From Thermoleophilaceae bacterium (GTDB lineage Bacteria > Actinomycetota > Thermoleophilia > Solirubrobacterales > JACPNS01): 21,859 nucleotides of DNA. The notes under the pieces are model-generated. The model was not told the origin of the DNA. It was given only the letters and a program-made list of their open reading frames with translations, and ran no database searches. The stretch covers positions 1 to 21,859 of the forward strand of contig JAEMRJ010000024.1 of the NCBI GenBank assembly GCA_016463365.1, read 5' to 3'. This document shows, one piece after another, positions 7,525-14,787 of this stretch (position 1 is its first letter; the number at the start of each line of letters is the position of its first letter). Both the position numbers and the translations under genes were made by a program.

Positions 7525-8202
7525 ATGAGTGAAACCGAAAATCACAGCCCGATCGTCATGCCTCCGCCCGCCCCTCTGCACGGTGGCCCGCTGACGCTGC
7601 TGCGTTTCATGTTCAAGAATCGACTCTTTCGTAAGCGGTACCTGGCGAGCTACGCGCGGATGTTCAACCACAAGGTGATCCATCGCCGTTCCTACGGAAA
7701 GAAGATCCACACCGACGGACTCTGTTTCGTCGGCAACGACGTGAAGATTGAGATCGGACCGCTGGCGCATGTCTACCTCGACCGCTGGTGCTGGGTCGGC
7801 AACCGCACGAAGCTGCGTGCCCACGGCGGGTTCATCCGCATCGGCAGCAAATCGGTGCTCGGTGAAGAGATCACCTTCAGCACCTACGAGGAAATCTCAA
7901 TCGGCCGCGAGTGCATCATCGCCGACCGCGCGATGTTCATCGACTTTGACCACGTCACTTCAGACCCGGAGCAGGCGATCCGCAAACAGGGGCTCTACAG
8001 CAAGCCCGTGCGCGTGGGCAACAACGTCTGGATCGGGTACGGCGCGTCGATCCTGCGTGGCGTGACTATTGGCGACGGCGCCGTGGTCGGCACTTACGCC
8101 GTGGTCACGAAGGACGTGCCGGCCAACGCGATTGTCGGAGGCGTCCCGGCTCGGGTGCTGCGTATGCGAGACGAGCCAGAACGCCTGACCTGGGAAAACT
8201 GA
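7525..8202 (+). CDS. Hexapeptide-repeat (LbetaH) acyltransferase
   Basis: Left-handed beta-helix acyltransferase, most likely acetyl-CoA- or acyl-CoA-dependent O-acetylation of a sugar. The 225-residue product has a basic N-terminal region (KNRLFRKRYLASYARMF, 31-47), irregular hexapeptide turns from about 67 to 135, a loop with the candidate catalytic His143 (FIDFDHVTSD), then the canonical repeats VGNNVWIGYGASILRGVTIGDGA ending with the CoA-site motif NAIVGGVPARVL (201-212). ATG 7525 is chosen because the in-frame GTG at 7486 precedes the likely -10 box. It lies near the methyltransferase/GH57/GT4 operon, and the mycobacterial MGLP locus also holds a hexapeptide acyltransferase (Rv3034c), so a role in acylating the same polysaccharide is a reasonable inference. 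The acceptor cannot be read from the sequence. Confidence 0.85.
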   Translation: MSETENHSPIVMPPPAPLHGGPLTLLRFMFKNRLFRKRYLASYARMFNHKVIHRRSYGKKIHTDGLCFVGNDVKIEIGPLAHVYLDRWCWVGNRTKLRAHGGFIRIGSKSVLGEEITFSTYEEISIGRECIIADRAMFIDFDHVTSDPEQAIRKQGLYSKPVRVGNNVWIGYGASILRGVTIGDGAVVGTYAVVTKDVPANAIVGGVPARVLRMRDEPERLTWEN

Positions 8203-8245
8203 CGGCGCATCACACCTGGGCAATATTCCGTAGACTCGAATGACA

Positions 8246-8449
8246 GTGACCGATGAGCCCCAAGCACAGACTTCCAAGAAGCAAGGAAGCTTTTCTGTGG
8301 CGACGCGTTTGCCCCGGGTCCCCCCTCTGCGGGCGACCGTGTCGTCGACCTCGGCTGCGGATCCGGCGATGCCGCGCAAATCCTTGCGCGGCTCGTCGTA
8401 CCGCACGGACCGGCCGGGCAGCCTCAGGCGACTGACTGAATCCGCACGT
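8246..8449 (+). pseudogene. Remnant of a SAM-dependent methyltransferase
   Basis: In one frame of the gap between the acyltransferase and the DUF2264 gene, bases 8332-8449 encode GDRVVDLGCGSGDAAQILAR followed by LVVPHGPAG and a stop. This is methyltransferase motif I (VVDLGCGSG) and the next helix, after which the rest of the domain (about 150 or more residues) is missing. Upstream this frame is closed by a stop at 8254-8256. A likely original start, GTG 8246 with TAGACT (8231-8236) nine bases before it, lies in a different frame, so a frameshift plus loss of the 3' part is suggested. The remnant overlaps the 3' end of the opposite DUF2264 gene by 26 bases. Confidence 0.55.
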
Positions 8450-10049
8450 CGGGCCGGAAATCGACTCGGGCCTTCCGTCCGCCGGGAATCGCGATGAACG
8501 CGACATCCTGGTCCTGACTGAGCAGTTTCACGCTCGTGGCCAGTCGGGGGCCTTCCGGGTCGCTCGCGAGCCTGGCGGCGTACAGGAAGCAGCCGTTCAG
8601 ACCATCCCCCAGGCAGACCGTCAGCGAAGTGCCTCTCTCGCTCGCCTCGCGGATCGACTCGAAACCGAGCAGCGGCAGCACCTCGGCGGGTTGAGGCCAG
8701 GCGGTCGCGGCCGCTGGCCCGCGGGCGACAAATGCCCGTAGTTCGATCCCGTCAAAATCGGCGATCGCGGAAGCCTCCACCCCGTCGGCGCAGAGGATCG
8801 AATTGTCCGGAACGCCGCCTGCACGGACCGGGAGCGTCGCGCTGGAATATGCGAGCCGGTTGTAAAAAGGATCTTCATAGGGCGCGCCCTCATTCCAGGG
8901 CTCAAGGTCTGAAACAAGGATCCGCGCGTTGCCGCTGCCCGAGTCGGGGATGATCTGGCCAGCTGGGAATTGGACTGGCCCGGGCGCCGGCAAGTCAGCA
9001 GCGCGCGCGTTCCACGCCGGATGATCTGCCGGCAACATCAGCCCGGCGAAGGCTTTCGCCGCCCACAGCGGCGAGGCTGAGCCGCTGTAATCCTGCGCAA
9101 CCGATTCGTCCGGGCCGCGCCAGCCGATCGTCAACAAGCCGTCTTCAACGGCTCCTTCCCTCAGGAACGAGTCGACCACGGCGAAGGTCGTCTCGCGAGC
9201 GGTGCCCGCGTCGCCCGCCGCGCGACCGAGCCACTGGTCGATCCACAGCGGCGCCAGCATTCCGAAGCGGTAGGTCAACGAGCGGCCCCACGCCACCGGT
9301 CGCCCCGCGCCGTCGATCAGTGCGCACAATGAAGGCAAGAACTCCGCGAGGCGATCGGCGTAGATCCTCGCGCGCTCGCCGTCGCCGGTGAAGTGCGCGA
9401 TCAGCGGCAGATAGAAGTGGAAGGAATAGGCGGTGTAATAGTCGATCGCAGCTCGTGGTCCGTCGCCGTACCAACCGCCGCCGCGGTACCAGGCATCGGC
9501 GGCCGCATGGGCTTCGGCAGTTGCGCCGCAGTTGACCGGGCGCTCAACCGCCACCAGGAAAGTCTCGACGCAGGCGCCGAAGAGCGCCCAGTTGCACTGA
9601 TCGCCGCGCCGGTCGGCGACGGGCAACATCCAGTTGGCGAGGCCTGTGGCGGCTTCTTCGCTCAACGCTTCCCACAATTCCTCGCGCGCCAGCAGCAGGC
9701 TCACGGCGATCGAAGCAGCCTCGACGTTGGCCTGGATGTGGGTTGCAGGAGACGGCCAGGCGCCAGGCTCCGATCGCGCCAGCGCCAGACCGGCAGCTTC
9801 AAGATCCCGGCGTGTCGATCCGAGCAGCTCGTCGGTCGGCGGCAGCTCGGTGGCACCCAGTCGGAAGGCGATGAGCAGCAGCCGCCGTGCGAAGCCCTCT
9901 AGTGCGTCGCATTCAGGTCCGTGTACGCCGGCTCTGCCCGGCACGCGCACATTCCAGGTGCAGTCAGGGTCGCGGAACGCCCCATACGTCGCGATCAGCT
10001 CATCGGCGAAATCAATCCAGTCGCGCCGGGTGGCAAGTGGCGAATTCAA
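8424..10049 (-). CDS. DUF2264-domain protein, probable carbohydrate-active enzyme
   Basis: A 541-residue protein that I place in the DUF2264 family from its motifs: GRAGVHGPECDALEGFARR (38-56), NWALFGACVETFLVA, WYGDGPRAAIDYYTAYSFHF, and GRSLTYRFGMLAPLW. Such proteins are predicted to have an alpha/alpha barrel catalytic domain followed by a beta-rich domain. I recall the family being linked to a glycoside hydrolase class, but cannot verify this here. There is no signal peptide, so it acts inside the cell. TTG 10049 overlaps the TGA stop of the GT4 gene (TTGA), so translation is probably coupled. As last gene of the methyltransferase-GH57-GT4 operon it may trim or process the same polysaccharide; this is inference. 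Confidence 0.75.
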   Translation of the reverse strand: MNSPLATRRDWIDFADELIATYGAFRDPDCTWNVRVPGRAGVHGPECDALEGFARRLLLIAFRLGATELPPTDELLGSTRRDLEAAGLALARSEPGAWPSPATHIQANVEAASIAVSLLLAREELWEALSEEAATGLANWMLPVADRRGDQCNWALFGACVETFLVAVERPVNCGATAEAHAAADAWYRGGGWYGDGPRAAIDYYTAYSFHFYLPLIAHFTGDGERARIYADRLAEFLPSLCALIDGAGRPVAWGRSLTYRFGMLAPLWIDQWLGRAAGDAGTARETTFAVVDSFLREGAVEDGLLTIGWRGPDESVAQDYSGSASPLWAAKAFAGLMLPADHPAWNARAADLPAPGPVQFPAGQIIPDSGSGNARILVSDLEPWNEGAPYEDPFYNRLAYSSATLPVRAGGVPDNSILCADGVEASAIADFDGIELRAFVARGPAAATAWPQPAEVLPLLGFESIREASERGTSLTVCLGDGLNGCFLYAARLASDPEGPRLATSVKLLSQDQDVAFIAIPGGRKARVDFRPDVRIQSVA

Positions 10050-11248
10050 GAACGCGTAGCGGCCGGCGCGCCGGGCCCGAGAGCGACGGCGTCCTCGTAG
10101 AGCTCGAGGGTTGTGCGCGCCACATCCAGCCAGTCGAAGGTCAGCACGTGATCCGAGGCTTCCGTGACCAGGCGGTCGCGAAGTTCAGAATCGGTCAGAA
10201 CTCGCTCGGCCATCCGCGCCAGTGACTCAGGGTCGCGTGACTGAAAACGCAGACCAACGTTCTCTGACGGCACGACTTCACGCAGTCCGCCGGTGTCTGC
10301 GACGATGCACGGGCAGCCACTGGCCATCGCTTCCAGTGCGACAAGGCCGAAAGGTTCGTAGATCGAAGGCACGACCGTGAGATCGGCGATCTTGTAGAGC
10401 GAGTGAAGCACGTCATCGCCGATCCAACCGACGAAGGTGCCGTGCTCCATCAGGCCGAGTTTCTCGGCCAGAGCTTTGAGCTCTTGTTCGTGCGTGCCGG
10501 ATCCAGCGATCAGGAAGCGCACGTCTCCGACGTTCTCGATCAGCGTCGGAAGCGCCTCGAGGGCGACCTGGAAACCCTTCTCGTAAACCAGACGCCCCAC
10601 AAGCAGCACGAGCTTCTCATCGGGCTCGGCGAAGGCCGCACGCAACTCTTCGAGATTGTCCATCGGCCTCAGGTCTTCAGGGTCAATGCCGTTGGGGATA
10701 ACCTTGACGGCGCTCTCTTCGAGCGCGTAGATGTCGGCGATGTGTTCGCGCATGTAGGCCGAGCAGGCGATCACCTTGTCGGCGCGGTTGGTGACCCACT
10801 TCTCGACACCGTGGATGTGGCTCTGCGGGTGTTTGTCCACCCAGCCTTGATGACGGCCGAACTCGGTCGCGTGAATCGTCATCACGAGTGGCCGGTCAAA
10901 ACGTCGCGCAAGGTGATCGCAGGCCGAGGCGACGAGCCAGTCATGACCGTGCACGGCGTCGAAGTCGTACTCATCGCCAAGCGCGACCCCGATGCTGAGC
11001 ATGTCGGTGTTCATGTGCTCGATCCAGGTCACGAATTCGCCGAGGTCACGTGGCCGCTCCGGCTCGCGCACACGATGCACGTGGACGCCGTTGAGCAACT
11101 GCTCATCGGGCGCCGATCCGTCGCCGCGTGTGAGCACGTGAACTTCGACCCCGAGCTGAACGAGGTTCTCGGAGAGCTTTCGCACATGACGCGCGAGACC
11201 GCCCTCGATCAGAGGCGGGTATTCCCAGGAGAGGATCAGTATTCGCAA
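10046..11248 (-). CDS. GT4-family glycosyltransferase (alpha-glucan elongating type)
   Basis: Retaining GT-B glycosyltransferase that uses a nucleotide sugar, in this context probably elongating an alpha-1,4-glucan. TTG 11248 is taken as start because the canonical opening MRILILSWEYPPLIEGGLAR begins there; the open frame extends to 11341 but that part is unconserved and overlaps the GH57 gene. The product is 400 residues. Features are the Gly-rich acceptor loop EGGLARHV (15-22), VHGHDWL (99-105), the donor-domain opening VGRLVYEKG (217-225), and the EX7E motif EPFGLVALE with Glu298 and Glu306. It resembles Mycobacterium Rv3032, which builds the glucan backbone of MGLP and capsular glucan. 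It sits 52 bases after GH57 and overlaps the DUF2264 gene by four bases. Confidence 0.9.
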   Translation of the reverse strand: MRILILSWEYPPLIEGGLARHVRKLSENLVQLGVEVHVLTRGDGSAPDEQLLNGVHVHRVREPERPRDLGEFVTWIEHMNTDMLSIGVALGDEYDFDAVHGHDWLVASACDHLARRFDRPLVMTIHATEFGRHQGWVDKHPQSHIHGVEKWVTNRADKVIACSAYMREHIADIYALEESAVKVIPNGIDPEDLRPMDNLEELRAAFAEPDEKLVLLVGRLVYEKGFQVALEALPTLIENVGDVRFLIAGSGTHEQELKALAEKLGLMEHGTFVGWIGDDVLHSLYKIADLTVVPSIYEPFGLVALEAMASGCPCIVADTGGLREVVPSENVGLRFQSRDPESLARMAERVLTDSELRDRLVTEASDHVLTFDWLDVARTTLELYEDAVALGPGAPAATRS

Positions 11249-11300
11249 AATCAGGGGGTGTGTCGAAACGGGGTGAAGCGACTGGATTGTTGCAGAGCGG

Positions 11301-12686
11301 CTACCCGCGTAGTTCGCTGAGCGCGCGTTCGAACGCGCCAAGGTGCTCTGCGAAGCGTCTCGCGCCGTAGTCGCCGGTGCTGCCGCCGAACTCCATGAAG
11401 GCCCAGTCGCTCGACTGCAGGGCTGTCAGCTCTGCGCGCGCGCGCGATGCCGCGCCCGAATCTGCTGCGCGGCGCGCGAGCGCCTGTTCGAGCGTCAATT
11501 CTGCCCGGCGCTGATTCCAGACCATCTCAGCCGTGCGGGGTGAATCCCAAGTTTCCAGCGACTTGTTCCTGCCCCATGAAGATCGGGCAAGCTCGCGCTC
11601 GACCGGCACGGCGTCCCGCGCGACCGCTCCGAGCGTGACCAGTTCGATTCCATAACCGGGCGCCAGCTTCAGGACGTGCTCCAGCCACCACGGGCCTTCG
11701 TACCACCAGTGACCGAACAACTCGGTGTCCGCCGCAAAAACGCTTGTGGCAATGCCACCGCGCTCGGCGGTGTAGACCTCAAGCCGGGCCGCGAGCGCGC
11801 GCAAGAACGCCGCTGCGTGGGCTTGAGCCTGGGCCCGCGCGACTTCGGCCGACCAGCCGTCGCCAGCGTTGTTGTACGGCATCAGATCGTGGATCGTCCG
11901 CTCGAAAGTCGACCGGTAGACCGGGTTGGCCGGATAACCGTCTTCGCGCCAGACCTGCGCCACTGTGTGCCAGTCGATCGGCAGAGCGATCGGCCCGGCA
12001 GGCGTGGCGACCGGCTCGAGGTTCTCCAGCGACTGCTCGCCGAGCACCGCGGACTGGTCAACGCAGAAGTACTCCACGCGATTGCGGGCGAGCGCAACGT
12101 CAAGGCCGCGGTCCCAGGCGCACTCGGGCAGCCAGAGTCCAGGGGCCGCGCCAAACCGTCCGGCGTGCAGCTCGCGACCGGTCGCGAGCTGCAGGTCGAG
12201 GCCGAAATCGCTTGCGAGCAGCGGCAGGACCGGGTGCGAAGCCGGACCTCCGATCAACTCCACTCCACTGGTGCTCAGCCCGGCAAGCATTGCGTTCAGG
12301 TCGCGGTCGAATTCGTTCTCGAAGCGGTTGGCCGCGACCCGGTAGTCGGTCAGCTGCGGTGCGAGCGCCGCACGAAGCTCGGGCCGTCCGACCTTTGGAA
12401 AGGCCGCCATGTCCTCGCCAAATACGTATTCACGCGAATCGTTGACCCAGGCGACGAAGCGGTCTCCGGCCGCCCCACGCATCGCCTCGAACTGGTCGGC
12501 GAGGACCGGAGTCACGCCGATGGTGACGGCATGTCCGCGCACCACGTCGGCGACGCGCAAGTAGCTCGCAGCGACGACCTCCCACAACCACTGCTCGCCA
12601 AAGGGCCAGACACCATGACCCTCGACATAGGGCATATGACTGTGCAGCACGATCGCCAGGCGGCCGACCGGTTTGCGCTCAGACAT
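11301..12686 (-). CDS. GH57-family glucan branching enzyme (DUF1957 type)
   Basis: Cytoplasmic glycoside hydrolase family 57 enzyme, most likely a 1,4-alpha-glucan 6-branching transferase. The 461-residue product has the GH57 opening AIVLHSHMPYVEG (11-23), GGPASHPVLPLL (146-157), the nucleophile Glu188 in GLWLPECAWDRGL, and the acid/base region FAADTELFGHWWYEGPWWLE with Asp320. The C-terminal helical part (about 390-461) matches the DUF1957-type domain, ending in WAFMEFGGSTGDYGARR. It is somewhat shorter than the roughly 520-residue enzymes of Thermus and Mycobacterium (Rv3031). It is second in the operon, six bases after the methyltransferase stop and before GT4, the same order as Rv3030-Rv3031-Rv3032. 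A 28-base perfect palindrome lies inside at residues 165-174. Confidence 0.9.
   Translation of the reverse strand: MSERKPVGRLAIVLHSHMPYVEGHGVWPFGEQWLWEVVAASYLRVADVVRGHAVTIGVTPVLADQFEAMRGAAGDRFVAWVNDSREYVFGEDMAAFPKVGRPELRAALAPQLTDYRVAANRFENEFDRDLNAMLAGLSTSGVELIGGPASHPVLPLLASDFGLDLQLATGRELHAGRFGAAPGLWLPECAWDRGLDVALARNRVEYFCVDQSAVLGEQSLENLEPVATPAGPIALPIDWHTVAQVWREDGYPANPVYRSTFERTIHDLMPYNNAGDGWSAEVARAQAQAHAAAFLRALAARLEVYTAERGGIATSVFAADTELFGHWWYEGPWWLEHVLKLAPGYGIELVTLGAVARDAVPVERELARSSWGRNKSLETWDSPRTAEMVWNQRRAELTLEQALARRAADSGAASRARAELTALQSSDWAFMEFGGSTGDYGARRFAEHLGAFERALSELRG
12166..12193. repeat. 28-base perfect palindrome inside the GH57 gene
   Basis: TGCAGCTCGCGACC (12166-12179) is followed directly by its exact reverse complement GGTCGCGAGCTGCA (12180-12193), with no spacer. 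It encodes LQLATGRELH within the GH57 protein, so it is under coding constraint as well. Such a long perfect palindrome is not expected by chance in a window this size, although GC bias raises the odds. Confidence 0.8.
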
Positions 12687-12692
12687 GGTCGC

Positions 12693-13493
12693 TCAGGCCC
12701 GCGGCCCGGAGCAGACGGCCACGAAGTCGAGCGCCTTGACGAGCGAGCCGTCAGACTCGCCGCGCCTGAGCACAAAGTCGTGCTCGCTGATCGCCGGGGT
12801 GAAGCGGTCGTAGAAAAGCTTGCTGATACGCAGCCCCTTGTGGATGCGGTCCCAGCCACCGTGGCGGATCAACAATTCGTGAACGCGCAATTTGCGCGCG
12901 TGGAACACGCCGTAGATCGTGACATCGGTGAAGACTTCTTGGCAGAGCTCGCGGAACTCGCCGGGCTTGTATTCCTTGACGTGCCACGGATTGCCGGACT
13001 TCTCGGCACCTTCCGGCGCAAGCGTGAGGAGATTGGGCGTGGAGACGTAGACCTTGCCGCCCGGCGTGAGCAGCGACGCGAAGTGGCGCAGCACGGCGGC
13101 CGGGTCCTGAACATGCTCGATCGTCTGCAAAAAGGACACGGTGTCAACTTTTTCGGCCGGGCGATACGTCTCGATCAGGTCGCGCACGATTTCGATTCGG
13201 TCGCTCCCGTACCTGGCCTGCGCGTGCTCGAACGCCTCGGGATTGGCGTCAACACCTGTGACGTGAGTGGCGCTCTGCGCGAGCACGGCCGTGCCGTAGC
13301 CCTCGCCACAGGCCATGTCGACGACGCTCTTACCGCCGACGCGGCGGGCAATCCAGTCGTAGACCACGAGGTGCCTGCGGTACCAGTAGTTCTCTTCGGG
13401 CAGGTCAGGGAGAGTGCGTTCGCCGGTCAGTTCCAGCGGGGGTACACCATCTGGCTGATTCTGCTGTACGTATTTTTCGATTACTTCGGCCAT
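12693..13493 (-). CDS. SAM-dependent methyltransferase, Rv3030-like
   Basis: Class I methyltransferase of 266 residues. Motif I is VVDMACGEGYG (57-67), the acidic residue that binds the SAM ribose is Asp82 in GVDANPEAF, and later motifs are VSFLQTIEHVQDP and the LLTPGGKVYVSTPN strand. The N-terminal segment LELTGERTLPDLPEENYW (20-37) is a family-specific element, which I associate with Rv3030 of Mycobacterium, needed for methylglucose lipopolysaccharide. It is first in the operon with GH57 and GT4, so sugar O-methylation of the growing glucan is the likely role. ATG 13493 is chosen over the much longer open frame because TATAGT ends nine bases before it, giving a leaderless start; the longer frame is antisense to the divergent methyltransferase. 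Confidence 0.88.
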   Translation of the reverse strand: MAEVIEKYVQQNQPDGVPPLELTGERTLPDLPEENYWYRRHLVVYDWIARRVGGKSVVDMACGEGYGTAVLAQSATHVTGVDANPEAFEHAQARYGSDRIEIVRDLIETYRPAEKVDTVSFLQTIEHVQDPAAVLRHFASLLTPGGKVYVSTPNLLTLAPEGAEKSGNPWHVKEYKPGEFRELCQEVFTDVTIYGVFHARKLRVHELLIRHGGWDRIHKGLRISKLFYDRFTPAISEHDFVLRRGESDGSLVKALDFVAVCSGPRA

Positions 13494-13502
13494 CGGCGCC
13501 GC

Positions 13503-13510
13503 ACTATAGT
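13503..13510. promoter_or_regulatory. ACTATAGT palindrome: shared -10 box of two divergent methyltransferase genes
   Basis: ACTATAGT reads TATAGT, a good -10 hexamer, on both strands. On the plus strand the hexamer (13505-13510) ends 10 bases before ATG 13521. On the minus strand the hexamer (13508-13503) ends nine bases before ATG 13493. Neither gene has a Shine-Dalgarno sequence, so both mRNAs should be leaderless and two polymerases would compete for the same DNA. The -35 regions are weak. Confidence 0.6.
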
Positions 13511-13520
13511 TGCGCCCCCC

Positions 13521-14453
13521 ATGACCCTTACAGCAGATCAGATAAAAGACGCGAACATCTCCTACCACGACGCGGCGGCCGACGAGTACGACGCCAAGTG
13601 GGGGATCGACTACGGCGACCTCGGCAAGACTCAGGTCGCCCTGAAGACCAACAAGGTCCTCGGAAAGGGCGCACACTTCGCGCGCGCACTCGAGATCGGC
13701 TCGGGTACCGGCTACCTGTCGCTGAACATGATGCAGAACGGTGTGATCGACGAAGTCGTCTGCACCGACATCTCGCAGGGCATGCTGGACTGTGTCGAGA
13801 GTTCCGCTGAACGGCTCGGGTTCTCGAACCGCGTCACGACCTTCCACACGGAGGCCGAAGGCTTCCCCTACGAGGACGAGTCCTTCGACCTGGTCTTCGG
13901 GCACGCGATTCTCCACCATCTTCCCGACCTCCAGGAATCGTTCAACGAGTTCTACCGCCTGCTCAAGCCCGGCGGAATGATCTTCTTCGCCGGCGAGCCC
14001 TCCGAGCGCGGCGACAGGATCGCCCGCTACCCGAAGCAGGTCGGACACCACCTTTCACCGATCTGGCGCAGGGCGCTGAATGTCGGTCAGCTCTCGCAGC
14101 GCGAGGCCGAGGCGGTCGCCGCGGGCGAGCGCACGCAGGAGTACATCGACGGCCACTCGGTCGAGCACCTGGTCGACGTTCACGCCTTCAAGCCCGGCGA
14201 TCTTTCTGGTTTTGCGAAGACTGCGGGCTTCGGCGAAGTCGATGTGATCGGCGAAGAGTTGACGGCGAACTGGTTCGGCTGGTTCAACCGCGCGCTCGAA
14301 GCCGACGGCATTCCCGAGGACATCCCGTGGAGCTGGCGTCAATACGCCTACCGCGGGTACCTGGGATTCCAGAAGTTCGACCGCGCAGCGCTTGAAGGCC
14401 GCCTGCCGGCGAGCATCTTCTACAACCTGATGATCGGCGCCGTCAAACCCTGA
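13521..14453 (+). CDS. SAM-dependent methyltransferase, second copy
   Basis: Class I methyltransferase of 310 residues. Motif I is ALEIGSGTGYLSL (56-68), the ribose-binding acidic residue is in CTDISQGMLD (81-90), and the later motifs are FDLVFGHAILHHLPD and FYRLLKPGGMIFFAGEP. The C-terminal third (about 190-310), with WFGWFNRALEADGIPEDIPW, probably forms the substrate lid. The open frame extends upstream to 11676, but that part is antisense to two real genes; ATG 13521 follows the -10 box by 10 bases. It is not closely similar to the divergent methyltransferase. The mycobacterial MGLP locus also has a second methyltransferase (Rv3037c), and this gene may be its counterpart, but I cannot confirm orthology. 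It converges on the rhodanese gene with a gap of three bases. Confidence 0.88.
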   Translation: MTLTADQIKDANISYHDAAADEYDAKWGIDYGDLGKTQVALKTNKVLGKGAHFARALEIGSGTGYLSLNMMQNGVIDEVVCTDISQGMLDCVESSAERLGFSNRVTTFHTEAEGFPYEDESFDLVFGHAILHHLPDLQESFNEFYRLLKPGGMIFFAGEPSERGDRIARYPKQVGHHLSPIWRRALNVGQLSQREAEAVAAGERTQEYIDGHSVEHLVDVHAFKPGDLSGFAKTAGFGEVDVIGEELTANWFGWFNRALEADGIPEDIPWSWRQYAYRGYLGFQKFDRAALEGRLPASIFYNLMIGAVKP

Positions 14454-14456
14454 CGG

Positions 14457-14777
14457 CTACGCCGGCCCGAAGTCAGTCGGCAGGCCCTTTGCGGCCCAGT
14501 CGGCGATTCCGCCGTCCATCGTGAGTGCCCGGGTCTGCGGGTACACCGCTTCATACATCGACGCGGCGAGCTGCGAGCGGTTGCCGTGGGCACATTGGAA
14601 GATCACCAGCGGTGCCTCGTCGATCATCTGCGGGTCGCCTTCAAACTCTGACAGCGGCACGAGCGTCGCCCCCGCGATCCGCATCTCGTCCCACTCGTAG
14701 TCCTCGCGGCAGTCGATCAGCAGGGCGTCCTCTTCATCGATCAGGCGCTTGGCTTCCTTGACGTCTACGTGTTCCAT
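14457..14777 (-). CDS. Single-domain rhodanese-like protein
   Basis: Small cytoplasmic sulfurtransferase of 106 residues. The active-site loop is QCAHGNRS with Cys62 as the persulfide-carrying residue and the CxxGxR pattern of active rhodaneses. Other family features are LLIDCREDYEWDEMRIAGA (19-37) and the closing MDGGIADWAAKGLP (87-100). It starts 10 bases after the hisC stop and is probably cotranscribed. No clear Shine-Dalgarno site is seen before ATG 14777. The sulfur acceptor is unknown; a link to histidine synthesis is not implied by the sequence. Confidence 0.88.
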   Translation of the reverse strand: MEHVDVKEAKRLIDEEDALLIDCREDYEWDEMRIAGATLVPLSEFEGDPQMIDEAPLVIFQCAHGNRSQLAASMYEAVYPQTRALTMDGGIADWAAKGLPTDFGPA

Positions 14778-14787
14778 GTTCGCGAGG

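Noticed and set aside
8240..8497. 85-codon plus-strand frame from ATG 8240 as an intact gene
   Set aside because: Its sequence has no recognisable domain, it runs 74 bases into the opposite DUF2264 gene, and another frame of the same bases encodes a methyltransferase motif, so a decayed gene is more likely.
10403..11320. 305-codon plus-strand frame opposite GT4
   Set aside because: It mirrors the strongly supported GT4 gene codon by codon and has no recognisable domain; a shadow of high-GC coding.
11435..11450. Alternating GC run (GCGCGCGCGCG) as a Z-DNA or repeat element
   Set aside because: Short and explained by Ala/Arg codons in the GH57 gene in a high-GC genome.
11676..13520. Very long open frame on the plus strand leading into the second methyltransferase (925 codons in total)
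   Set aside because: The upstream 615 codons are antisense to GH57 and the Rv3030-like methyltransferase, show Arg/Asp/Val-rich shadow composition without any domain, and the promoter and methyltransferase homology place the start at 13521.
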